A stretch of DNA of 64,000 bases from the NCBI RefSeq assembly GCF_003814915.1, contig NZ_RKQK01000001.1:186001-250000 (forward strand). The letters run 5' to 3'. This document shows positions 57,873-64,000 of the stretch, one piece after another. Position numbers and translations under genes: made by a program. The notes beneath the pieces are model-generated. The model made no database searches and had not been told where the DNA came from. It was given only the letters and a program-made list of their open reading frames with translations. The stretch's first letter is position 1; each line of letters begins with the position of its first letter. Source of the stretch: Pacificibacter maritimus. GTDB taxonomy: Bacteria; Pseudomonadota; Alphaproteobacteria; Rhodobacterales; Rhodobacteraceae.

Positions 57873-58925
57873 CTACGAGGTTGCGACCGAACGCAACAGT
57901 TTTGCAGCGTCTTCGGGCTCTATCAACATTTCTGAAAGCTCAAACCCGCGCGTAGGTTCGTGAAATTCCACTGAACTGGATAAACGCGCCTGCACATCTG
58001 CTGGCAGATATGGCTTGACCTGCGTGTCCACAAACATGCTTTCGGCCGCAATGCCTTCGGCATAGATGATCTCGTGATTGTCGAACAATAGCTGGTAATA
58101 TTCAACAAAACCGCCGTCTGATTGTACCACGTTAACGCCGTTGACCAAAAGCTTGGCCTTCACCAAAACTTCGGCGCGATCTGCGCGCAGGCGATCTTTG
58201 CGTTGATAAATAAAAATGCGGTGATTGGGACTGACCGTCAGATCATTTTCGTTATTCAACGCCCCTTTTTTGATGATAATCGGCGCGAATGATCCCGTCG
58301 CGCGTACCGTTTGGTGGCCGATCCAACGCACTTCGCGGGGGCCATGATCGCGGGTCAAAACACGGTCGCCAACATTTAACTGCTCAATCGGTTTTTGCAG
58401 ACCATTGGCCATGGTAATTAAAGTGCGACGCGTGAAGGACACACAAGCCACTTCAGCCAAGCGTGTGCGGGCATTTTCACGATCCAGCGTGACAGCCGAA
58501 TAATCTTGTTTCTCTAGTAAGGGTGCGAGAGGCAACATATAGGTCGCCTCAATCATGCCCCTGTCGTCGGTTTCAACCAAAATCAGAACTTCGACTGTGG
58601 CTCCGTCTGGTGCCATCAAGGTGACGACACAGTCCAAATGCACATCGGCGCCAACAACCCCAAGGTCGGATCCTTCGGCGATCGTAATGGCATTGTCGTG
58701 TACGTTAATGGCCAGACGTGCGCGTTCAGCGTTATTTTCCAGCTGATAGGTGTCATCCAGCTCAATCTCATCCGCATGAGAAATGGGATCGCCAAAATTC
58801 GCGCCGTTGATAACGCGAAAATCCTCTGCCAAATAGACAGGCAGATTTTGGGTCGGCACTGCCCCACTGTTTAAAGTGAGTGAATTTTCAAGATCTGGTA
58901 AATCTGTGTGCATTGGGTTCATCAT
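57873..58925 (-). CDS. Hint-domain (hedgehog/intein-like) protein
   Basis: The C-terminal half of this 350-residue protein is a Hint domain: SFTRRTLITMANGLQKPIEQ, LNVGDRVLTRDHGPREVRWI, TVSPNHRIFI (the HN motif region) and LFDNHEIIYAEGIAAES. Such domains in Rhodobacteraceae usually sit at the end of secreted or RTX-like proteins. The usual first residue Cys (CFTxGT) is Ser163 here, and a Cys lies two residues earlier at 161. The N-terminal half (about 1-155) is acidic with beta-like strands and no signal peptide. It is possibly a secreted protein using a C-terminal or type I-like route, but no RTX repeats are present. Confidence 0.82.
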   Translation of the reverse strand: MMNPMHTDLPDLENSLTLNSGAVPTQNLPVYLAEDFRVINGANFGDPISHADEIELDDTYQLENNAERARLAINVHDNAITIAEGSDLGVVGADVHLDCVVTLMAPDGATVEVLILVETDDRGMIEATYMLPLAPLLEKQDYSAVTLDRENARTRLAEVACVSFTRRTLITMANGLQKPIEQLNVGDRVLTRDHGPREVRWIGHQTVRATGSFAPIIIKKGALNNENDLTVSPNHRIFIYQRKDRLRADRAEVLVKAKLLVNGVNVVQSDGGFVEYYQLLFDNHEIIYAEGIAAESMFVDTQVKPYLPADVQARLSSSVEFHEPTRGFELSEMLIEPEDAAKLLRSVATS

Positions 58926-59414
58926 ACTCGTACAGTCGTCACGGCGCGGACCCGTGTTCGCCCGTCGTGACCTCCTGCAATCTTGGCAGAATCGTTTGGC
59001 CGTGCGGATATATTTCGTTGTGCGCTTAGATTTTGCCAGAAAATGAAATGATTGTATACCGTTACACTGGGGAACATTGTGCAGGACCTCTTACAAAACT
59101 TTGTTATTTGAACGGTATTGACGAACAATGGCGTCAATTGGGCGAAATTGGACAGAACAGGGAAACTTTACTGAAAAATTTGCCACAATTATTAATTTTT
59201 ACTTCGGTTTTTATCTATTTTCATTGGCGAAACTGGACTGAATTGCGCGGAAATTGGACAGGCCGATTCCCCAAAATGCTAGGTCAGTCTGACTTGTTCT
59301 GATCTTCATACTGTGATCATCTCTGCTCAAACGACGCGATTTACACGATGGATCGCGAAAATCGCCTTGGACACTGAGGCGAAAGAAGTAAGCAAAAATT
59401 GAGAGGGATATCGA
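58926..59414. other. AT-rich intergenic region with direct repeats
   Basis: This gap of 489 bases lies between the divergent Hint gene and SDR gene and is visibly AT-richer than its surroundings. A frame at 59033-59302 would code 89 residues but has no recognisable domain and poor codon use, so I do not call it. Three short direct repeats lie in it and are listed separately. No tRNA or clear small RNA was seen. Confidence 0.55.
59141..59261. repeat. Three direct repeats upstream of the SDR gene
   Basis: GGCGAAATTGGACAG (59141-59155), GGCGAAACTGGACTG (59226-59240) and GCGGAAATTGGACAG (59247-59261) share the core GAAAyTGGAC. Spacing is 85 and 21 bases. They could bind a regulator or be leftovers of duplication. 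Confidence 0.5.
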
Positions 59415-60194
59415 ATGGATCTGGGAATCACAGGGAAACGCGCATTGGTCTGCGCATCGTCCAAAGGCTTGGGGCGCGGTTGCGCAGAGGCATTGGCAGA
59501 GGCGGGTGTCGATTTGATATTGAATGCGCGGGGGCAAGACGCGCTTGAAGCCACAGCAGCCTATATTCGGGACAGGTATAAGGTTAACGTCACAGCCATC
59601 GCCGCCGACATCACAACCGACGCAGGGCGCGCTGAGGTGCTGAAAGCCGCAGGCGACATCGACATTTTGGTCACGAATGCGGGTGGCCCGCCCCCTGGAT
59701 TATGGACCGATTGGGATCGCGATGATTTTATCGCAGCTCTCGATGCCAACATGTTGACCCCAATTGCTTTGATCAAAGCCCTCGTGCCTGCGATGATGAC
59801 GCGCGGCTGGGGTCGTGTTGTGAATATCACGTCGGTCTCTGTTAAGGCGCCTATTCCTGTTTTGGGCCTCTCGAATGCGGCGCGTACAGGCCTTACGGGC
59901 TATGTCGCAGGCACCGCGCGCCAAGTGGCGGGCAGTGGTGTGACAATAAACAACCTGTTGCCGGGCCTGCATGATACAGACCGCATGATCGCGCTCGATA
60001 CTGCGGCGTCAAAAAGTTCTGGCGACAGCTTTGATGACGTGCGCGCGGCAAAATACGCGGCGATCCCAGCAGGGCGATATGGTGATGCGGCGGAATTTGG
60101 GGCCACCTGCGCCTTTATGTGTTCGCAACATGCGGGCTTTATGGTTGGGCAAAATATCTTGCTGGATGGTGGTGCGACCGTTTCCACCATGTAA
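59415..60194 (+). CDS. SDR-family protein with altered active site
   Basis: The 259-residue protein has the Rossmann start LGITGKRALVCASSKGLGRG and the NAGGPPPG strand of short-chain dehydrogenases, and ends with GQNILLDGGATVSTM. The catalytic YxxxK is replaced: the matching stretch is SNAAR (Ser153 to Arg157). A group of beta-ketoacyl-ACP-reductase-like SDRs is known for such imperfect sites, so the activity is uncertain. GAGAGGGA precedes the ATG. It stands behind the repeat-containing gap and is followed by a stem-loop. Confidence 0.85.
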   Translation: MDLGITGKRALVCASSKGLGRGCAEALAEAGVDLILNARGQDALEATAAYIRDRYKVNVTAIAADITTDAGRAEVLKAAGDIDILVTNAGGPPPGLWTDWDRDDFIAALDANMLTPIALIKALVPAMMTRGWGRVVNITSVSVKAPIPVLGLSNAARTGLTGYVAGTARQVAGSGVTINNLLPGLHDTDRMIALDTAASKSSGDSFDDVRAAKYAAIPAGRYGDAAEFGATCAFMCSQHAGFMVGQNILLDGGATVSTM

Positions 60195-60200
60195 AATGGC

Positions 60201-60231
60201 CCGCGACGGTGGATTTTTTCCATCGCCGCGG
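60201..60231 (+). other. Stem-loop after the SDR gene
   Basis: CCGCGACGGTGGA and TCCATCGCCGCGG pair at 12 of 13 positions around a TTTTT loop. No T-run follows, so it may slow degradation rather than end transcription. Confidence 0.45.
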
Positions 60232-60313
60232 TCCATCTCGGCCCGACTGGTTGCCAAGCGTTTGGGCCGCTGATAGGACATGGCACCCTTAGAGTTTTTG
60301 TCGGATACTGCGT

Positions 60314-61432
60314 ATGAATACCCAAGTCCAAGATCCAGTGTCTCCTAAGCCCATGCCTGAACCTGCCCGATTGGAAATTCGCAACCTGCGCAGAAACTTC
60401 CAAGGGCGTGAGGTCGTAAGTGATGTTTCGCTCAAGGTCATGCCGGGCCAAGTGACTTGTCTTTTAGGGCCCTCGGGCTGTGGTAAATCCACGACTTTGC
60501 GTATGATTGCTGGCGTTGACATGCAAGACAGTGGCGAAATTTACGTCGACGGTGCGCTGGTCTGTGACACGGTGCACCGCGTGCCCCCTGAAGCGCGCTC
60601 TATTGGGCTGATGTTCCAAGATTTCGCGCTTTTTCCCCATCTCAGCGTCGCGCAGAATGTCGGATTTGGTCTCAGTGGCACGCGCGGTGAAAAACAAGCA
60701 CGCATCGAAGATTTACTCGAAAAAGTAGGGCTTCTGTCGGCCTTGAAAAAATTTCCCCACGAACTTTCGGGGGGCGAACAGCAACGTGTCGCTTTGGCCC
60801 GCGCGCTGGCGCCACGCCCGTCTGTTATGCTTATGGATGAACCTTTTTCAGGTCTGGATGAACGTCTCAAAGATGAAATTCGCGATAGCACGCTAGAAGT
60901 GCTTAAAGCAGAAGGCGCGGCTGTTTTATTGGTGACGCATGAACCCGATGAAGCCATGCGCATGGCCGATGAAATCGCACTAATGCGCGATGGGCGGATC
61001 GTGCAACAAGGGGCGCCATACAATATTTACAACGCGCCTGTTGATAAACGCTCTGCAGCCTTTTTTAGCGATATCAATGTTATACGTGGCGAAGTGCAGG
61101 GCGCTTTGGTCTCTACTGCATTTGGCGAATTCCTCTGCCCTGGTCATGCGGATGGCACGCCCGTCGATATCGTGATCCGCCCTCAGCACTTGCGGATCGA
61201 CTTTGATCGTGCAGGGCGCGGCCCCAATCCGACCCCTCAAGACGGTACGCCCGCGCGCGGTATCGTTGAGCGGTCGCGCTTTATGGGGCGCGAAAGTTTA
61301 GTGGAATTTCGAATGGATTTTGATGGATCTTTGCTACGTGCCACAGTGCCATCGGTGTTCTTGCCCAAGGTCGGAACGCCGCTCTGGTTGATGCTGCGCC
61401 GCGAACGTTGTTTCGTTTTTCCCGCGCTGTAA
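60314..61432 (+). CDS. ABC transporter ATP-binding protein without visible permease
   Basis: The 372-residue ATPase has Walker A GPSGCGKSTT, the Q loop LMFQDFALFPHLS, signature LSGGEQQRVALARAL, Walker B VMLMDEPFSGLDERL and H-loop LLVTHEPDEAMRMAD. A C-terminal TOBE-type extension (VIRPQHLRIDF, RFMGRESLVEFRMDF) follows. This form belongs to the importers of iron, polyamines, sulfate or sugars; it looks closest to FbpC-like iron(III) ATPases. No permease or binding protein is adjacent. Its stop is 5 bases from that of the convergent WYL regulator. Confidence 0.88.
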   Translation: MNTQVQDPVSPKPMPEPARLEIRNLRRNFQGREVVSDVSLKVMPGQVTCLLGPSGCGKSTTLRMIAGVDMQDSGEIYVDGALVCDTVHRVPPEARSIGLMFQDFALFPHLSVAQNVGFGLSGTRGEKQARIEDLLEKVGLLSALKKFPHELSGGEQQRVALARALAPRPSVMLMDEPFSGLDERLKDEIRDSTLEVLKAEGAAVLLVTHEPDEAMRMADEIALMRDGRIVQQGAPYNIYNAPVDKRSAAFFSDINVIRGEVQGALVSTAFGEFLCPGHADGTPVDIVIRPQHLRIDFDRAGRGPNPTPQDGTPARGIVERSRFMGRESLVEFRMDFDGSLLRATVPSVFLPKVGTPLWLMLRRERCFVFPAL

Positions 61433-61437
61433 TGCCT

Positions 61438-62151
61438 CTAAAGTCTGTTGGGCGCTTGCCTCAGCTTTAGAAAATCGTCCAGCCCAGTGCCAACCTCGTC
61501 ATCAAACGTCGCGCCAGTGTCGATCAAAGATTGAATGCGATCGACACGAAATTCGCAAAAATCGCGCTGTGATCTGCACCACGCAACCATGGTCCAAACC
61601 CGCCCCCAATAGTTCAACTGCAAGGGGTGGATCAACTCTGTGCTTTGCGCTCCGTCTTCGGATAAGAAACTGATCCGAATGAGTTTTTTATTGCGCACTG
61701 CATCGCGCAATAGGGGCATATGTTTAAACCCCGCTGCGGTATCTGCGAAGGGATGGATGGCAAACCCCCATTGCGTGCTGGGCGGACCTGTGTTTTCGGG
61801 CAGGGCGGCATCAATTTTAACAGCCAGACTTTGCGCTGATTTCGCCAGCTCAGGATCTGTGGCCTCGGTCAAAATCGCGACAGCCAGATGTAGGGCTTCG
61901 AACTCGCCCATGCTCAAATTCAAAGGCGGCAATGTGACTTGTGCCGTCACGCGATACCCTGCACCAGGCGTGCCATCGACGGGTAACCCAGAAGCGCGCA
62001 GGGTCGCCATGTCGCGCCAAATTGTGCGCGGCGTTACCGCAAGTGCGTCGCCCAAGTCGCGGGCTTTGTGCAGTTCCCCATCGCGCAAAATTTGGATCAG
62101 TGCCATAAGTCGGTCACTGCGCTGCGCCGCTGATTGCTTGCGTCCTGTCAT
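61438..62151 (-). CDS. HTH-WYL (YafY-type) transcriptional regulator
   Basis: The N-terminus is a DeoR/HTH_11-type helix-turn-helix (DRLMALIQILRDGELHKARD, then VTPRTIWRDMATLRASGLPV), followed by GTPGAGYRV. The C-terminal WYL domain is present (IRISFLSEDGAQSTELIHPL, NYWGRVWTMVAWCRSQRDFC). WYL domains sense ligands, often nucleic-acid-derived. The 237 residues are normal. The gene is divergent from tatA, and a perfect dyad lies about 80 bases before its start, a candidate operator. Confidence 0.88.
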   Translation of the reverse strand: MTGRKQSAAQRSDRLMALIQILRDGELHKARDLGDALAVTPRTIWRDMATLRASGLPVDGTPGAGYRVTAQVTLPPLNLSMGEFEALHLAVAILTEATDPELAKSAQSLAVKIDAALPENTGPPSTQWGFAIHPFADTAAGFKHMPLLRDAVRNKKLIRISFLSEDGAQSTELIHPLQLNYWGRVWTMVAWCRSQRDFCEFRVDRIQSLIDTGATFDDEVGTGLDDFLKLRQAPNRL

Positions 62152-62229
62152 AACGATCCTTGGTGGTTGTCTTTGCGGGAGGGAGCGCAGAAATGCGATT
62201 CGATTGCTCTAAAATACACTGCATATTAA

Positions 62230-62247
62230 CTGACATAAACCTGTCAG
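62230..62247. promoter_or_regulatory. Perfect dyad between the WYL regulator and tatA
   Basis: CTGACA TAAACC TGTCAG is a perfect 6-6-6 inverted repeat in the 246-base divergent promoter region. It lies about 80 bases before the regulator gene and 150 before tatA. It could be an operator for the WYL protein. Confidence 0.45.
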
Positions 62248-62397
62248 TAGTGCGATGATGCTCTCACATTGCGCGCCAATGTTGTGCAAGCAGACAAAAT
62301 TGCGCATTTCGCGCTTTTCCTCGGCGAAATCTTCGTTACTTCTAAGACAGATGAATTTTTAGGCGGGTGAAAGCACCCCGCACACAGGAGAAAGACT

Positions 62398-62613
62398 ATG
62401 CTGAACAATATCGGTATTCCGGGCCTTTTGCTGATCGCTGTTGTGGTCTTGGTTCTTTTTGGTCGCGGCAAAGTGTCGGGTCTAATGGGCGAAGTGGGTA
62501 AGGGCATCACAGCGTTCAAAAAAGGTGTGAATGATGGCACCAAAGAAATCGAAGACGAAGCCGCAAAAGTTGATGAAGAAGCCTCTGAGACTGTTGAAAA
62601 AGACAAAGTCTAA
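62398..62613 (+). CDS. tatA: Twin-arginine translocase subunit TatA
   Basis: TatA builds the pore of the Tat system, which exports folded proteins. The 71-residue protein has one N-terminal helix ([20 protein letters not shown]), then the [20 protein letters not shown] hinge and amphipathic helix, and an acidic tail. AGGAG precedes the ATG. tatB and tatC follow. Confidence 0.95.
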   Translation: MLNNIGIPGLLLIAVVVLVLFGRGKVSGLMGEVGKGITAFKKGVNDGTKEIEDEAAKVDEEASETVEKDKV

Positions 62614-62642
62614 GCTTTCATTCTTTTTCAATTTCGGCGCTT

Positions 62643-62668
62643 GGGCGATCTTGTTTTGTAGGTCGCCC
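62643..62668 (+). other. Stem-loop between tatA and tatB
   Basis: GGGCGATC and GGTCGCCC pair at seven of eight positions around a U-rich loop of ten bases. It may help make more TatA than TatB and TatC from one transcript. Confidence 0.4.
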
Positions 62669-62705
62669 CTGTGCTTTGCGTGGCGTTTTTGAAAGGCGGC
62701 TCAAC

Positions 62706-63308
62706 ATGTTTGACATTGGTATGTCTGAACTTTTGATCATTGGGATCGTGGCCCTTATCGTGGTTGGGCCGAAAGATTTGCCAGGGATGTTTCGCACCCT
62801 TGGCCGCTTTACTGCCAAAATCAAAGCCATGGGACGCGAGTTTTCGCGTGCAATGGAAAACGCCGCGGACGAAGCGGGCGTTGGTGAGATCAAAGACAGT
62901 TTGAACGCGGCTGCAAACCCGAAAAAATTTGGCTTGGACAAGTTGAAAGAGGCGGCTTCTGATTTTGAAGATTGGAACCCGCTGAATGCAAAAGCCCCAC
63001 CCAAAATCGAGATGACCGAAGCGCGCGCGGCTGAAGCTAAGAAAATTAGCGAAAGTGCTGCGGCTAAGGCAACGGCGCGCAAGGCAGCGCAAGACACCGC
63101 AGATCAGGGTGATGTGACGCCTGCCAAACCTGTTGCTGCAAAGGCAGCTGCCAAGAAGGCACCCGCGAAAAAAGCACCTGCGAAAAAGCCAGCGGCAAAG
63201 GCAGCACCAGCGAAAAAAGCACCCAGCAAAACAACAACCCAAAAAGCTGGCAGCAAAACTGCCGCGAAAAAAGCAGCTCCCAAATCTAAGAAAGAAGGCG
63301 ACGCATGA
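62706..63308 (+). CDS. tatB: Tat translocase subunit TatB with histone-like Lys/Ala tail
   Basis: TatB with TatC forms the receptor for Tat signal peptides. The start MFDIGMSELLIIGIVALIVV, then GPKDLPGMFRTLGRF, is characteristic. The 200-residue protein is of E. coli length (171) plus a tail of about 65 residues made of AKKAPAKKAPAKK-like repeats. I chose the ATG at 62706, as the frame before it has no homology. The stop overlaps tatC by 4 bases (ATGA). Confidence 0.94.
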   Translation: MFDIGMSELLIIGIVALIVVGPKDLPGMFRTLGRFTAKIKAMGREFSRAMENAADEAGVGEIKDSLNAAANPKKFGLDKLKEAASDFEDWNPLNAKAPPKIEMTEARAAEAKKISESAAAKATARKAAQDTADQGDVTPAKPVAAKAAAKKAPAKKAPAKKPAAKAAPAKKAPSKTTTQKAGSKTAAKKAAPKSKKEGDA

Positions 63309-64000
63309 GCCAGAATGAAATGCTTCATGACGAAGTTGAAGACAGCTCAGCGCCATTAATCGAACATTTAGCGGAATTGCGCACTCGGCTTATCCGCGCT
63401 GTTTTGGCGTTTTTCGTGGGTATGGTGATTTGTTTCACCTTCGGCGGGGCGATCTTGGATTTCTTGCTGATGCCAATTGAAAAAACCATGCGCAGTTTGG
63501 GCAATCCCAACCCTGTGATGCAATACACAGCGCCGCAAGAATATTTCTTTACCTTGATCCGCATTTCGATGGTTGGCGGCTTGATGTTGTCCTTTCCTGT
63601 GATCGGCACGCAGCTTTGGCGCTTTGTTGCCCCTGGTCTGTACCGCAATGAAAAGAATGCGTTTTTGCCGTTTCTCATTGCATCGCCAGCATTGTTTTTG
63701 CTGGGCGCGGCCTTTGCGCATTACGTTGTTGTGCCTCTGGCGATGGCGTTTTTCTTAGGCTTTGCGGATCTGCCATCCTTTGTTGCAGCCCTCGTGGTGG
63801 CGCAAGGGGATGCCGATGTGGCCTCCGTCAAATCGGGCATCGACATCGTGTTTAACGGTAAGGTGAACGAGACGCTTGATATCACTTTGAAAATGATCGT
63901 GGCCTTTGGTCTGTGTTTCCAACTGCCTGTGCTTTTGACATTGATGGGCAAGGCGGGTCTGGCCACAGCACATGGTCTGCGGTCAACGCGCAAATACGCG
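63305..64000 (+). CDS. tatC: Tat translocase subunit TatC (partial)
   Basis: TatC binds Tat signal peptides and organises TatA. The gene runs off the window, and 232 residues are seen. The conserved start region APLIEHLAELRTRLIRAVL (here with LIEHLAELRTRL) and the periplasmic loop TAPQEYFFTLIRISMVGG are present. FPVIGTQLWRFVAPGLYRNE, characteristic of the second helix, is also present, followed by FELCFQLPVL-like FGLCFQLPVLLTLMGKAG. The start overlaps the tatB stop. Confidence 0.95.
   Translation, partial: MSQNEMLHDEVEDSSAPLIEHLAELRTRLIRAVLAFFVGMVICFTFGGAILDFLLMPIEKTMRSLGNPNPVMQYTAPQEYFFTLIRISMVGGLMLSFPVIGTQLWRFVAPGLYRNEKNAFLPFLIASPALFLLGAAFAHYVVVPLAMAFFLGFADLPSFVAALVVAQGDADVASVKSGIDIVFNGKVNETLDITLKMIVAFGLCFQLPVLLTLMGKAGLATAHGLRSTRKYA

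Noticed and set aside
59033-59302. Possible 89-residue gene in the AT-rich gap before the SDR gene
   Set aside because: It has no ribosome-binding site and no family resemblance. It overlaps two of the direct repeats, so it is probably non-coding.

Overview
The window comes from a marine-type Rhodobacteraceae (Roseobacter-group alphaproteobacterium). This rests on gene families and order, not on a database search. The clues are glyQ / small membrane protein / glyS / PPDK-like gene, a complex I operon carrying the extra small genes typical of Rhodobacter and Paracoccus relatives, nuoN followed by birA-coaX-rnj, and TatB and NuoE with long Lys/Ala-rich tails. I see no insertion sequence, prophage, CRISPR array, tRNA or rRNA. 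It is a densely packed, mostly housekeeping stretch of chromosome.

Layout. 1-5.5 kb: end of glyQ, a DUF6446-like membrane protein, glyS and a PPDK-like phosphotransferase. 5.7-9.9 kb: a cell-wall hydrolase, folB (with an unusual C-terminal extension), folP and glmM. 9.9-16.7 kb: a small beta-barrel-like protein, ilvC divergent from two Lrp/AsnC regulators, pepN, a C26 glutamine-amidotransferase-like peptidase and a GNAT acetyltransferase. 17-20 kb: pntA-pntB transhydrogenase. 20-25.7 kb: a CcdA plus thioredoxin pair, an M20 amidohydrolase, a PACE-type efflux protein, moaA and an AlkD-like protein. 25.8-31 kb: glmS-glmU, divergent from a Gph-like phosphatase and a DegT-type aminotransferase.

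31.3-53.5 kb is a 19-kb run on one strand: nuoA-B-C, a sulfotransferase-like gene, nuoD-E, a membrane protein with the same tail domain as NuoE, a DUF5337-like protein, nuoF, DUF3291-like and DUF5333-like genes, nuoG, a lipoprotein, nuoH-I, a CMD-family gene, nuoJ-K-L-M-N, then birA, coaX and rnj. All 14 subunits of respiratory complex I are present and look intact. At least eight extra genes are interleaved among them.

53.6-64 kb: a DEAD-box helicase convergent with rnj, prfC, a lipoprotein, a Hint-domain protein, an AT-rich gap with short direct repeats, a divergent SDR protein, an ABC ATPase without its permeases, a WYL regulator, and tatA-tatB-tatC (tatC cut by the window edge).

No obvious new defence or mobile system is present. 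The points most worth a second look are the sulfotransferase and other non-subunit genes inside the complex I operon, the near-duplicate tail domain shared by NuoE and its membrane neighbour, the FolB fusion, the PPDK-like enzyme with a degenerate nucleotide-binding half, the Hint protein lacking the usual catalytic Cys, and several dyads and direct repeats in promoter regions.
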